The notes beneath the pieces were generated by a model. It worked only from the letters and a program-made list of their open reading frames with translations, was not told where the DNA came from and did not search any database. 64,000 nucleotides of DNA. It comes from Ptiloglossa arizonensis. Taxonomy: Eukaryota > Arthropoda > Insecta > Hymenoptera > Colletidae. The translations under genes and the position numbers were made by a program. Of the stretch, positions 39,001 through 52,800 are shown in pieces. The stretch covers positions 342,846 to 406,845 of the forward strand of contig NW_027478883.1 of NCBI RefSeq assembly GCF_051014685.1, read 5' to 3'. Numbering within the stretch: the first letter of the stretch is position 1; each line of letters opens with the position of its first letter.

Positions 39001-39708
39001 AACGGTATGCGTACTTTTCCCCTAGGCCGTTCTAGTTATTCGTTGCGAGCATCAGAACTGCGAAAATTTTGAGTTTCTCAAGCGTTTCTTACATCCAAAC
39101 TGCCATATCTCGCGAACGGATTGACGAATCCGCAAAATTTCTGTTGCACCAGAAAGTAGGAACTCGCCCGATTACAACAGTATGCGTACTTTTCCCCTAG
39201 GCCGTTCTAGTTATTCATTTCGAGCATCAGAACTGCGAAAATTTTGGGTTTCTCAAGCGTTTCTTACCTCCAAACTGCCATATCTCGCGAACGGATTGAC
39301 TAATCCGCAAAATTTCTGTTGCATCTGAAAGTAGAAACTCGCCCGATAACAACGGTATGTTTACTTTTCCCCTAGGCCGTACTAGTTACTCGTTTCGAGC
39401 ATCAGAACTGCGAAAATTTTGAGTTTCTCAAGCGTTTCTTACTTCCAAACTGCCATATCTCGCGAACGGATGGACCAATCCGCATAATTTTTGTTGCATC
39501 TGAAAGTAGAAACTCGCCCGATTACAACGCTATGTGTACTTTTCCCCTAGGCCGTTCTAGTTATGCTTGTCGAGCATCAGAAATGCGAAAATTTTGAGTT
39601 TCTCAAGCGTTTCTTACCTCCACACTGCCATATCTCGCGAACGGATTGACCGATCCGCAAAATTTCTGTTGCATCTGAAAGTAGAAACTCGCCCAAATAC
39701 AACGGTAT
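36034..39708. repeat. HOR family E, unit 2 (21 monomers, 3,675 bp) with dimer and 7-mer expansions
   Basis: A 2-monomer module (CCACACTGCC, GACCGATCC, CCGTTCTTG, then AACTTCTATATC and ACGATATTCG) occurs at 36034 and again at 36384, 350 bases on. The whole group recurs 1,225 bases on at 37259 and 37609. The remainder follows the family order and includes CGATTGCAACGG at 38646, exactly 21 monomers after 34971. One monomer near 36222 has CCCATAGG instead of CCCCTAGG. Confidence 0.78.
38592..38607. repeat. Perfect 16-bp dyad within the monomer (example copy)
   Basis: CGGATTGACCAATCCG is a 7-base inverted repeat around a 2-base centre (CGGATTG-AC-CAATCCG). It recurs at monomer bases 71-86 in a large share of the roughly 365 monomers. 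Common variants keep shorter arms: GACGAATCC and GACTAATCC keep 6 base pairs, GACCGATCC keeps 5, and GACTAGTCC breaks the dyad but creates ACTAGT. It lies next to TCGCGA. It could form a small cruciform or bind a dimeric protein; neither can be shown from sequence. Confidence 0.85.
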
Positions 39709-42333
39709 GTGTACTTTTCCCCTAGGCCGTTCTTGTTAATCGTTTCGAGCATCAGAACTGCCAAAATTTTGAGTTTCTCAAGCGTTTCTTACCTCCAAAC
39801 TTCTATATCTCGCGAACGGATTGACCAATCCGCAAAATTTCTGCTGCATCTGAAAGTAGAAACTCGCCCGATTACAACGATATTCGTACTTCTCCCCTAG
39901 GCCGTTCTGGTTATTCGTTTCGAGCATCAGAACTGCGAAAATTTTGAGTTGCTCAAGCGTTTCTTACGTACAAACTGCCACATCTCGCGAACGGACTGAC
40001 CAATCCGCAAAATTTCTGTTGCATCTGAAAGTAGAAACTCGCCCGATTACAACGGTATGTGTAGTTTTCCCCTAGGCCGTTCTAGTTATTCGTTTCGAGC
40101 ATTAGAACTGTGAAAATTTTGAGTTTCTCAAGCGTTTCTTACCTCCAAACTGCCATATCTCGCGAACGGATTGACCAATCCGCAAAATTTCTGTTGCATC
40201 TGAAAGTAGAAACTCGCCCGATTACAACGCTATGTGTACTTTTCCCCTAGGCCGTTCTAGTTATTCGTTTCGAGCATTAGAACTGTGAAAATTTTGAGTT
40301 TCTCAAGCGTTTCTTACCTCCAAACTGCCATATCTCGCGAACGGATTGACCAATCCGCAAAATTTCAGTTGCATCTGAAAGTAGAAACTCGCCCGATTAC
40401 AACGCTATGTGTACTTTTCCCCTAGGCCGTTCTAGTTATGCTTGTCGAGCATCAGAAATGCGAAAATTTTGAGTTTCTCAAGCGTTTCTTACCTCCACAC
40501 TGCCATATCTCGCGAACGGATTGACCGATCCGCAAAATTTCTGTTGCATCTGAAAGTAGAAACTCGCCCAAATACAACGGTATGTGTACTTTTCCCCTAG
40601 GCCGTTCTTGTTATTCGTTTCGAGCATCAGAACTGCCAAAATTTTGAGTTTCTCAAGCGTTTCTTACCTCCAAACTTCTATATCTCGCGAACGGATTGAC
40701 CAATCCGCAAAATTTCTGCTGCATCTGAAAGTAGAAGCTCGCCCGATTACAACGATATTCGTACTACTCCCCTAGGCCGTTCTAGTTATGCTTGTCGAGC
40801 ATCAGAAATGCGAAAATTTTGAGTTTCTCAAGCGTTTCTTACCTCCACACTGCCATATCTCGCGAACGGATTGACCGATCCGCAAAATTTCTGTTGCATC
40901 TGAAAGTAGAAACTCGCCCAAATACAACGGTATGTGTACTTTTCCCCCAGGCCGTTCTTGTTATTCGTTTCGAGCATCAGAACTGCCAAAATTTTGAGTT
41001 TCTCAAGCGTTTCGTACCTCCAAACTTCTATATCTCGCGAACGGATTGACCAATCCGCAAAATTTCTGCTGCATCTGAAAGTAGAAACTCGCCCGATTAC
41101 AACGATATTCGTACTTCTCCCCTAGGCCGTTCTGGTTATTCGTTTCGAGCATCAGAACTGCGAAAATTTTGAGTTGCTCAAGCGTTTCTTACGTACAAAC
41201 TGCCACATCTCGCGAACGGATTGACCAATCCGCAAAATTTCTGTTGCATCTGAAAGTAGAAACTCGCCCGATTACAACGGTTTGTGTACTTTTCCCCTAG
41301 GCCACTCTAGTTATTCGTTTCGAGCATCAGAACTGCGAAAATTTTGAGTTTCTCAAGCGTATCTTACCTCCAAACTGCCATATCTCGCGAACGGATTGAC
41401 CAATCCGCAAAATTTCTGTTGCATCTGATAGTAGAAACTCGCCCGATTACAACGGTATGTGTAGTTTTCCCCTAGGCCGTTCTAGTTATTCGTTGCGAGC
41501 ATTAGAACTGCGAAAATTTTGAGTTTCTCAAGCGTTTCTTACCTCCAAACTGCCATATCTCGCGAACGGATTGACCAATCCGCAAAATTTCTGTTGCATC
41601 TGAAAGTAGAATCTCGCCCGATTACAACGGTATGCGTACTTTTCCCCTAGGCCGCTCTAGTTATTCGTTTGGAGCATCAGAACTGCGAAAATTTTGAGTT
41701 TCTACAGCGTTTCTTACTTCCAAACTGCCATATCTCGCGAACGGATGGACCAATCCGCATAATTTCTGTTGCATCTGTAATTAGAAACTCGCCCGATTAC
41801 AACGGTATGCGCACTTTTCCCCTAGGCCGTTCTAGTTATTCGTTGCGAGCATCGGAACTGCGAAAATTTTGAGTTTCTCAAGCGTTTCTTACCTCCAAAC
41901 TGCCATATCTCGCGAACGGATTGACGAATCCGCAAAATTTCTGTTGCACCAGAAAGTAGGAACTCGCCCGATTAGAACGGTATGTGTACTTTTCCCCTAG
42001 GCCGTTGTAGTTATTCGTTTCGAGCATCAGAATTGCGAAAATTTTGAGTTTCTCAAGCGTTTCTTACCTCCAAACTGCCATATCTCGCGAACGGATTGAC
42101 CAATCCGCAAAATTTCTGTTGCATCTGAAAGTAGAAACTCGCCCGATTACAACGGTATGCGTACTTTTCCCCTAGGCCGTTCTAGTTATGCTTGTCGAGC
42201 ATCAGAAATGCGAAAATTTTGAGTTTCTCAAGCGTTTCTTACTTCCAAACTGCCATATCTCGCGAACGGATTGACCGATCCGCAAAATTTCTGTTGCATC
42301 TGAAAGTAGAAACTCGCCCAAATACAACGGTAT
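39709..42333. repeat. HOR family E, unit 3 (15 monomers, 2,625 bp)
   Basis: It starts with GTTAATCGTTTCGAGC, a private variant, and repeats the 7-mer segment with GAGCATTAGAACTGTG, AATTTCAGTTGC and ACGCTATG, then the dimer at 40584 and 40934. It then departs from the unit 1-2 order into a segment with GGTTTGTGTAC, AAGCGTATC, TTTCTACAGCG and TGTAATTAGAAAC. That segment recurs at about 51993 and 56543, offsets of 59 and 85 monomers less one base. Confidence 0.72.
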
Positions 42334-45300
42334 GTGTACTTTTCCCCTAGGCCGTTCTTGTTATTCGTTTCGAGCATCAGAACTGCGAAAATTTCGAGTT
42401 TCTCAAGCGTTTCTTACCTCCAAACTGCTATATCTCGCGAACGGATTGAACAATCCGCAAAATTTCTGCTGCATCTGAAAGTAGAAACTCGCCCGATTAC
42501 AACGGTATTCGTACTTCTCCCCTTGGCCGTTCTGGTTATTCGTTTCGAGCATCAGAACTGCGAAAATTTTGAGTTGCTCAAGCGTTTCTTACGTACAAAC
42601 TGCCACATCTCGCGAACGGATTGACCAATCCGCAAAATTTCTATTGCATCTGAAAGTAGAAACCCGCCCAATTACAACGGTATGTGTAGTTTTCCCCTAG
42701 GCCGTTCTAGTTCTTCGTCTCGAGCATCAGAACTGCGAAAATTTAGAGTTTTTCAAGCGTTTCTTACCTCCAAACTGCCATATCTCGCGAACGGATTGAC
42801 CAATCCGCAAAATTTCTGTTGCATCTGATAGTAGAAACTCGCCCGATTACAACGGTATGTGTAGTTTTCCCCTGGGCCGTTCTAGTTATTCGTTTCGAGC
42901 ATTAGAACTGTGAAAATTTTGAGTTTCTCAAGCGTTTCTTACCTCCAAACTGCCATATCTCGCGAACGGATTGACCCATCCGCAAAATTTCTGTTGCATC
43001 TGAAAGTAGAAACTCGCCCGATTACAACGGTATGCGTACTTTTCCCCTAGGCCGTTCTAGTTATGCTTGTCGTGCATCAGAACTGCAAAAATTTTGAGTT
43101 TCTCAAGCGTTTCTTACCTCCAAACAGCCATATCTCGCGAACGGATTGACCAATCCGCAAAATTTCTGTTGCATCTGAAAGTAGAAACTCGCCCAAATAC
43201 AACGGTATGCGTACTTTTCCCCTAGGCCGTTCTAGTTATGCTTGTCGAGCATCAGAACTGCAAAAATTTTGAGTTTCTCAAGCGTGTCTTACCTCCAAAC
43301 AGCCATATCTCGCGAACGGATTGACCAATCCGCAAAGTTTCTGTTGCATCTGAAAGTAGAAACTCACCCGATTACAACGGTATGTGTACTTTTCCCCTAG
43401 GCCACTCTAGTTATTCATTTCGAGCATCAGAACTGCGAAAATTTTGAATTTCTCAAGCGCTTCTTACGTCCAAACTGCCATATCTCGCGAACGGATTGAC
43501 TAATCCGCAAAATTTCTGTTGCATCTGAAAGTAGAAACTCGCCCGATAACAACGGTATGTATACTTTTCCCCTAGGCCGTACTAGTTACTCGTTTCGAGC
43601 ATCAGAACTGCGAAAATTTTGAGTTGCTCTAGCGTTTCATACCTCCAAACTGCCATATCTCGCGAAAGGATTGAACAATCCGCAAAATTTCTGTAACATC
43701 TGAAAGTAGAAACTCGCCCAAATACAACGGTATGTGTAGTTTTCCCCTAGCCCACTCTAGTTATTCGTTTCGAGCATCAGAACTGCGAAAATATTGAGTT
43801 TCTCAAGCGTTTCTTACCTCCAAACTGCCATATCTCGCGAACGGATTGACCAATCCGCAAAACTTCTGTTGCATCTGATAGTAGAAACTCGCCCGATTAC
43901 AACGGTATGTGTAGTTTTCCCCTAGGCCGTTCTAGTTATTCGTTTCGAGCATTAGAACTGCGAAAATTTTGAGTTTCTCAAGCGTGTCTTACCTCCAAAC
44001 AGCCATATCTCGCGAACGGATTGACCAATCCGCAAAATTTCTGTTGCATCTGAAAGTAGAAACTCGCCCGATTACAACGGTATGTGTAGTTTTCCCCTAG
44101 GCCATTCTAGTTATTCGTTTCGAGCATCAAAACTGCGAAAATTTTGAGTTTCTCAAGCGTTTCTTACCTCCAAACTGCCATATCTCGCGAAAGGATTGAC
44201 CAATCCGCAAAATTTCTGTTGCATCTGAAAGTAGTAACTCGCCCGATTACAACGGTATGTGTTCTTTTCCCCTAGGCCGTGGTAGTTATTCGTTTCGAGC
44301 ATCAGAACTGCGAAAATTTTGAGTTTCTCAAGCGTTTCTTACCTCCAAACTGCCATATCTCGCGAACGGATTGACTAATCCGCAAAATTTCTGTTGCATC
44401 TGAAAGTAGAAACTCGCCCGATAACAACGGTATGTATACTTTTCCCCTAGGCCGTACTAGTTACTCGTTTCGAGCATCAGAACTGCGAAAATTTTGAGTT
44501 GCTCAAGCGTTTCTTACCTCCAAACTGCCACATCTCGCGAACGGATTGACCAATCCGCAAAATTTCTATTGCATCTGAAAGTAGAAACCCGCCCAATTAC
44601 AACGGTATGTGTAGTTTTCCCCTAGGCCGTTCTAGTTCTTCGTCTCGAGCATCAGAACTGCGAAAATTTAGAGTTTTTCAAGCGTTTCTTACCTCCAAAC
44701 TGCCATATCTCGCGAACGGATTGACCAATCCGCAAAATTTCTGTTGCATCTGATAGTAGAAACTCGCCCGATTACAACGGTATGTGTAGTTTTCCCCTGG
44801 GCCGTTCTAGTTATTCGTTTCGAGCATTAGAACTGTGAAAATTTTGAGTTTCTCAAGCGTTTCTTACCTCCAAACTGCCATATCTCGCGAACGGATTGTC
44901 CCATCCGCAAAATTTCTGTTGCATCTGAAAGTTGAAACTCGCCCGATTACAACGGTATGCGTACTTTTCCCCTAGGCCGTTCTAGTTATGCTTGTCGTGC
45001 ATCAGAACTGCAAAAATTTTGAGTTTCTCAAGCGTTTCTTACCTCCAAACAGCCATATCTCGCGAACGGATTGACCAATCCGCAAAATTTCTGTTGCATC
45101 TGATAGTAGAAACTCGCCCGATTACAACGGTATGTGTAGTTTTCCCCTAGGCCGTTCTAGTTATTCGTTGCGAGCATTAGAACTGCGAAAATTTTGAGTT
45201 TCTCATGCGTTTCTTATCTCCAAACTGCCATATCTCGCGAACGGATTGACCAATCCGCAAAATTTCTGTTGCATCTGAAAGTAGAAACTCGCGCGATTAC

Positions 45301-46883
45301 AGCGGTATGCGCACTTTTCCCCTAGGCCGTTCTAGTTATTCGTTGCGAGCATCAGAACTGCGAAAATTTTGAGTTTCTCAAGCGTTTCTTACCTCCAAAC
45401 TGCCATATCTCGCGAACGGATTGACGAATCCGCAAAATTTCTATTGCACCAGAAAGTAGGAACTCGCCCGATTACAACGGTATGTGTACTTTTCCCCCAG
45501 GCCGTTGTAGTTATTCGTTTCGAGCATCAGAACTGCGAAAATTTTGAGTTTCTCAAGAGTTTCTTACCTCCAAACTGACATATCTCGCGAACGGATTGAC
45601 TAATCCGCAAAATTTCTGTTGCATCTGAAAGTAGAAACTCGCCCGATAACAACGCTATGTGTACTTTTCCCCTAGGCCGTACTAGTTACTCGTTTCGAGC
45701 ATCAGAACTGCGAAAATTTTGAGTTTCTCATGCGTTTCTTATCTCCAAACTGCCATATCTCGCGAACGGATTGACCAATCCGCAAAATTTCTGTTGCATC
45801 TGAAAGTAGAAACTCGCGCGATTACAACGGTATGCGCACTTTTCCCCTAGGCCGTTCTAGTTATTCCTTGCGAGCATCAGAACTGCGAAAATTTTGAATT
45901 TCTCATGCGTTTCTTACCTCCAAACTGCCATATCTCGCGGACGGATTGACGAATCCGCAAAATTTCTGTTGCACCAGAAAGTAGAAACTCGCCCAAATAC
46001 AACGGTATGTGTAGTTTTCCCCTAGGCCATTCTAGTTATTCGTTTCGAGCATCAAAAATGCGAATATTTTGAGTTTCTCAAGCGTTTCTTACCTCCAAAC
46101 TGCCACATCTCGCGAACGGATTGACCAATCCGCAAAATTTCTGTTGCATCTGAAAGTAGAAACTCGCCCGAATACAACGGTATGCGTACTTTTCCCCTAG
46201 GCCGTTCTAGTTATTCGTTGCGAGCATCAGAACTGCGAAAATTTTGAGTTTCTCAAGCGTTTCTTACATCCAAACTGCCATATCTCGCGAACGGATTGAC
46301 GAATCCGCAAAATTTCTGTTGCACCAGAAAGTAGGAACTCGCCCGATTACAACAGTATGCGTACTTTTCCCCTAGGCCGTTCTAGTTATTCATTTCGAGC
46401 ATCAGAACTGCGAAAATTTTGGGTTTCTCAAGCGTTTCTTACCTCCAAACTGCCATATCTCGCGAACGGATTGACTAATCCGCAAAATTTCTGTTGCATC
46501 TGAAAGTAGAAACTCGCCCGATAACAACGGTATGTTTACTTTTCCCCTAGGCCGTACTAGTTACTCGTTTCGAGCATCAGAACTGCGAAAATTTTGAGTT
46601 TCTCAAGCGTTTCTTACTTCCAAACTGCCATATCTCGCGAACGGATGGACCAATCCGCATAATTTTTGTTGCATCTGAAAGTAGAAACTCGCCCGATTAC
46701 AACGCTATGTGTACTTTTCCCCTAGGCCGTTCTAGTTATGCTTGTCGAGCATCAGAAATGCGAAAATTTTGAGTTTCTCAAGCGTTTCTTACCTCCACAC
46801 TGCCATATCTCGCGAACGGATTGACCGATCCGCAAAATTTCTGTTGCATCTGAAAGTAGAATCTCGCCCAAATACAACGGTAT
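42334..46883. repeat. HOR family E, unit 4 (26 monomers, 4,550 bp) carrying a foreign block
   Basis: The opening monomers resemble unit 1, but about 43500-44880 is a different block (TTGCTCTAGCG, TTTCATACC, TTCTGTAACATC, CTAGCCCACTC, GAAAATATTG) that matches about 57320-58705 at an offset of 13,824 bases. Around it, 42640-43100 and 44565-45050 are an 11-monomer-spaced duplication (AAACCCGCCC, AAAATTTAGAG, CCCCTGGGCC, TTGTCGTGCATC). E-type sequence resumes near 45100 and is one monomer shorter than the equivalent stretches of units 1, 5 and 6. Confidence 0.72.
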
Positions 46884-49858
46884 GTGTACTTTTCCCCTAG
46901 GCCGTTCTTGTTATTCGTTTCGAGCATCAGAACTGCCAAAATTTTGAGTTTCTCAAGCGTTTCTTACCTCCAAACTTCTATATCTCGCGAACGGATTGAC
47001 CAATCCGCAAAATTTCTGCTGCATCTGAAAGTAGAAGCTCGCCCGATTACAACGATATTCGTACTTCTCCCCTAGGCCGTTCTAGTTATGCTTGTCGAGC
47101 ATCAGAAATGCGAAAATTTTGAGTTTCTCAAGCGTTTCTTACCTCCACACTGCCATATCTCGCGAACGGATTGACCGATCCGCAAAATTTCTGTTGCATC
47201 TGAAAGTAGAAACTCGCCCAAATACAACGGTATGTGTACTTTTCCCCTAGGCCGTTCTTGTTATTCGTTTCGAGCATCAGAACTGCCAAAATTTTGAGTT
47301 TCTCAAGCGTTTCTTACCTCCAAACTTCTATATCTCGCGAACGGATTGACCAATCCGCAAAATTTCTGCTGCATCTGAAAGTAGAAACTCGCCCGATTAC
47401 AACGATATTCGTACTTCTCCCCTAGGCCGTTCTGGTTATTCGTTTCGAGCATCAGAACTGCGAAAATTTTGAGTTGCTCAAGCGTTTCTTACGTACAAAC
47501 TGCCACATCTCGCGAACGGATTGACCAATCCGCAAAATTTCTGTTGCATCTGAAAGTAGAAACTCGCCCAATTACAACGGTATGTGTTGTTTTCCCCTAG
47601 ACCGTTCTAGTTCTTCGTCTCGAGCATCAGAACTGCGAAAATTTTGAGTTTTTCAAGCGTTTCTTACCTCCAAACTGCCATATCTCGCGAACGGATTGAC
47701 CAATCCGCAAAATTTCTGTTGCATCTGATAGTAGAAACTCGCCCGATTACAACGGTATGTGTAGCTTTCCCCTAGGCCACTCTAGTTATTCGTTTCGAGC
47801 ATCAGAACTGCGAAAATTTTGAGTTTCTCAAGCGTATCTTACCTCCAAACTGCCATATCTCGCGAACGGATTGACCAATCCGCAAAATTTCTGTTGCATC
47901 TGATAGTAGAAGCTCGCCCGATTACAACGGTATGTGTAGTTTTCCCCTAGGCCGTTCTAGTTATTCGTTGCGAGCATTAGAACTGCGAAAATTTTGAGTT
48001 TCTCATGCGTTTCTTATCTCCAAACTGCCATATCTCGCGAACGGATTGACCAATCCGCAAAATTTCTGTTGCATCTGAAAGTAGAAACTCGCGCGATTAC
48101 AACGGTATGCGCACTTTTCCCCTAGGCCGTTCTAGTTATTCGTTGCGAGCATCAGAACTGCGAAAATTTTGAGTTTCTCAAGCGTTTCTTACCTCCAAAC
48201 TGCCATATCTCGCGAACGGATTGACGAATCCGCAAAATTTCTATTGCACCAGAAAGTAGGAACTCGCCCGATTACAACGGTATGTGTACTTTTCCCCCAG
48301 GCCGTTGTAGTTATTCGTTTCGAGCATCAGAACTGCGAAAAATTTGAGTTTCTCAAGAGTTTCTTACCTCCAAACTGACATATCTCGCGAACGGATTGAC
48401 TAATCCGCAAAATTTCTGTTGCATCTGAAAGTAGAAACTCGCCCGATAACAACGCTATGTGTACTTTTCCCCTAGGCCGTACTAGTTACTCGTTTCGAGC
48501 ATCAGAACTGCGAAAATTTTGAGTTTCTCAAGCGTTTCTTACCTCCAAACTGCCATATCTCGCGAACGGATTGACCAATCCGCAAAATTTCTGTTGCATC
48601 TGAAAGTAGAAACTCGCCCGATAACAACGGTATGTGCTCTTTTCCCCTAGGCCGTACTAGTTACTCGTTTCGAGCATCAGAACTGCGAAAATTTTGAGTT
48701 TCTCAAGCGTTTCTTACCTCCAAACTGCCATATCTCGCGAACGGATTGACCAATCCGCAAAATTTCTGTTGCATCTGAAAGTAGAAACTCGCCCGATTGC
48801 AACGGTATGCGTACTTTTCTCCTAGGCCGTTCTAGTTATTCCTTGCGAGCATCAGAACTGCGAAAATTTTGAATTTCTCATGCGTTTCTTACCTCCAAAC
48901 TGCCATATCTCGCGGACGGATTGACGAATCCGCAAAATTTCTGTTGCACCAGAAAGTAGAAACTCGCCCAAATACAACGGTATGTGTAGTTTTCCCCTAG
49001 GCCATTCTAGTTATTCGTTTCGAGCATCAAAAATGCGAATATTTTGAGTTTCTCAAGCGTTTCTTACCTCCAAACTGCCATATCTCGCGAACGGATTGAC
49101 CAATCCGCAAAATTTCTGTTGCATCTGAAAGTAGAAACTCGCCCGATTACAACGGTATGCGTACTTTTCCCCTAGGCCGTTCTAGTTATTCGTTGCGAGC
49201 ATCAGAACTGCGAAAATTTTGAGTTTCTCAAGCGTTTCTTACATCCAAACTGCCATATCTCGCGAACGGATTGACGAATCCGCAAAATTTCTGTTGCACC
49301 AGAAAGTAGGAACTCGCCCGATTACAACAGTATGCGTACTTTTCCCCTAGGCCGTTCTAGTTATTCATTTCGAGCATCAGAACTGCGAAAATTTTGGGTT
49401 TCTCAAGCGTTTCTTACCTCCAAACTGCCATATCTCGCGAACGGATTGACTAATCCGCAAAATTTCTGTTGCATCTGAAAGTAGAAACTCGCCCGATAAC
49501 AACGGTATGTTTACTTTTCCCCTAGGCCGTACTAGTTACTCGTTTCGAGCATCAGAACTGCGAAAATTTTGAGTTTCTCAAGCGTTTCTTACTTCCAAAC
49601 TGCCATATCTCGCGAACGGATGGACCAATCCGCATAATTTTTGTTGCATCTGAAAGTAGAAACTCGCCCGATTACAACGCTATGTGTTCTTTTCCCCTAG
49701 GCCGTTCTAGTTATGCTTGTCGAGCATCAGAAATGCGAAAATTTTGAGTTTCTCAAGCGTTTCTTATCTCCACACTGCCATATCTCGCGAACGGATTGAC
49801 CGATCCGCAAAATTTCTGTTGCATCTGAAAGTAGAAACTCGCCCAAATACAACGGTAT
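46884..49858. repeat. HOR family E, unit 5 (17 monomers, 2,975 bp)
   Basis: It has the same length as unit 1 and mostly the same marker order. The dimer is present at 46884 and 47234, GTGTTGTTTTCC at 47586, CGCGCGATTAC near 48090, CCCCCAGG near 48295 and CGATTGCAACGG near 48796. Private changes are GAAAAATTTGAG near 48337 and TATGTGCTCTTTTCC near 48631. Confidence 0.8.
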
Positions 49859-52800
49859 GTGTACTTTTCCCCTAGGCCGTTCTTGTTATTCGTTTCGAGC
49901 ATCAGAACTGCTAAAATTTTGAGTTTCTCAAGCGTTTCTTACCTCCAAACTTCTATATCTCGCGAACGGATTGACCAATCCGCAAAATTTCTGCTGCATC
50001 TGAAAGTAGAAGCTCGCCCGATTACAACGATATTCGTACTTCTCCCCTAGGCCGTTCTAGTTATGCTTGTCGAGCATCAGAAATGCGAAAATTTTGAGTT
50101 TCTCAAGCGTTTCTTACCTCCACACTGCCATATCTCGCGAACGGATTGACCGATCCGCAAAATTTCTGTTGCATCTGAAAGTAGAAACTCGCCCAAATAC
50201 AACGGTATGTGTACTTTTCCCCTAGGCCGTTCTTGTTATTCGTTTCGAGCATCAGAACTGCCAAAATTTTGAGTTTCTCAAGCGTTTCTTACCTCCAAAC
50301 TTCTATATCTCGCGAACGGATTGACCAATCCGCAAAATTTCTGCTGCATCTGAAAGTAGAAACTCGCCCGATTACAACGATATTCGTACTTCTCCCCTAG
50401 GCCGTTCTGGTTATTCGTTTCGAGCATCAGAACTGCGAAAATTTTGAGTTGTTCAAGCGTTTCTTACCTCCAAACTGCCATATCTCGCGAACGGATTGAC
50501 CAATCCGCAAAATTTCTGTTGCATCTGAAAGTAGAAACTCGCCCGATTACAACGCTATGTGTTCTTTTCCCCTAGGCCGTTCTAGTTATTCGTTTCGAGC
50601 ATTAGATCTGTGAAAATTTTGAGTTTCTCAAGCGTTTCTTACCTCCAAACTGCCATATCTCGCGAACGGATTGACAATCCGCAAAATTTCAGTTGCATCT
50701 GAAAGTAGAAACTCGCCCGATTACAACGCTATGTGTACTTTTCCCCTAGGCCGTTCTAGTTATGCTTGTCGAGCATCAGAAATGCGAAAATTTTGAGTTT
50801 CTCAAGCGTTTCTTACCTCCACACTGCCATATCTCGCGAACGGATTGACCGATCCGCAAAATTTCTGTTGCATCTGAAAGTAGAAACTCGCCCAAATACA
50901 ACGGTATGTGTACTTTTCCCCTAGGCCGTTCTTGTTATTCGTTTCGAGCATCAGAACTGCCAAAATTTTGAGTTTCTCAAGCGTTTCTTACCTCCAAACT
51001 TCTATATCTCGCGAACGGATTGACCAATCCGCAAAATTTCTGCTGCATCTGAAAGTAGAAACTCGCCCGATTACAACGATATTCGTACTTCTCCCCTAGG
51101 CCGTTCTGGTTATTCGTTTCGAGCATCAGAACTGCGAAAATTTTGAGTTGCTCAAGCGTTTCTTACGTACAAACTGCCACATCTCGCGAACGGATTGACC
51201 AATCCGCAAAATTTCTGTTGCATCTGAAAGTAGAAACTCGCCCAATTACAACGGTATGTGTTGTTTTCCCCTAGACCGTTCTAGTTCTTCGTCTCGAGCA
51301 TCAGAACTGCGAAAATTTTGAGTTTTTCAAGCGTTTCTTACCTCCAAACTGCCATATCTCGCGAACGGATTGACCAATCCGCAAAATTTCTGTTGCATCT
51401 GATAGTAGAAACTCGCCCGATTACAACGGTATGCGTACTTCTCCCCTAGGCCGTTCTAGTTATGCTTGTCGAGCATCAGAACTGCAAAAATTTTGAGTTT
51501 CTCAAGCGTTTCTTACCTCCAAACAGCCATATCTCGCGAACGGATTGACCAATCCGCAAAATTTCTGTTGCATCTGAAAGTAGAAACTCGCCCGATTACA
51601 ACGGTATGTGTACTTTTCCCCTAGGCCACTCTAGTTATTCGTTTCGAGCATCAGAACTGCGAAAATTTTGAGTTTCTCAAGCGTATCTTACCTCCAAACT
51701 GCCATATCTCGCGAACGGATTGACCAATCCGCAAAATTTCTGTTGCATCTGATAGTAGAAACTCGCCCGATTACAACGGTATGTGTAGTTTTCCCCTAGG
51801 CCGATCTAGTTATTCGTTGCGAGCATTAGAACTGCGAAAATTTTGAGTTTCTCAAGCGTTTCTTACCTCCAAACTGCCATATCTCGCGAACGGATTGACC
51901 AATCCGCAAAATTTCTGTTGCATCTGAAAGTAGAATCTCGCCCGATTACAACGGTATGCGTACTTTTCCCCTAGGCCGCTCTAGTTATTCGTTTGGAGCA
52001 TCAGAACTGCGAAAATTTTGAGTTTCTACAGCGTTTCTTACTTCCAAACTGCCATATCTCGCGAACGGATGGACCAATCCGCATAATTTCTGTTGCATCT
52101 GTAATTAGAAACTCGCCCGATTACAACGGTATGCGCACTTTTCCCCTAGGCCGTTCTAGTTATTCGTTGCGAGCATCGGAACTGCGAAAATTTTGAGTTT
52201 CTCAAGCGTTTCTTACCTCCAAACTGCCATATCTCGCGAACGGATTGACGAATCCGCAAAATTTCTATTGCACCAGAAAGTAGGAACTCGCCCGATTACA
52301 ACGGTATGTGTACTTTTCCCCCAGGCCGTTGTAGTTATTCGTTTCGAGCATCAGAACTGCGAAAATTTTGAGTTTCTCAAGAGTTTCTTACCTCCAAACT
52401 GACATATCTCGCGAACGGATTGACTAATCCGCAAAATTTCTGTTGCATCTGAAAGTAGAAACTCGCCCGATAACAACGCTATGTGTACTTTTCCCCTAGG
52501 CCGTACTAGTTACTCGTTTCGAGCATCAGAACTGCGAAAATTTTGAGTTTCTCAAGCGTTTCTTACCTCCAAACTGCCATATCTCGCGAACGGATTGACC
52601 AATCCGCAAAATTTCTGTTGCATCTGAAAGTAGAAACTCGCCCGATAACAACGGTATGTGCACTTTTCCCCTAGGCCGTACTAGTTACTCGTTTCGAGCA
52701 TCAGAACTGCGAAAATTTTGAGTTTCTCAAGCGTTTCTTACCTCCAAACTGCCATATCTCGCGAACGGATTGACCAATCCGCAAAATTTCTGTTGCATCT

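Noticed and set aside
42334..42624. Longest open frame (96 codons), and the many 63- to 85-codon frames elsewhere
   Set aside because: They are pieces of the repeat read from a GTG or internal start. They have no distinct codon pattern, the sequence is the same as in non-open copies, and the frame shifts each monomer because 175 is not divisible by 3.
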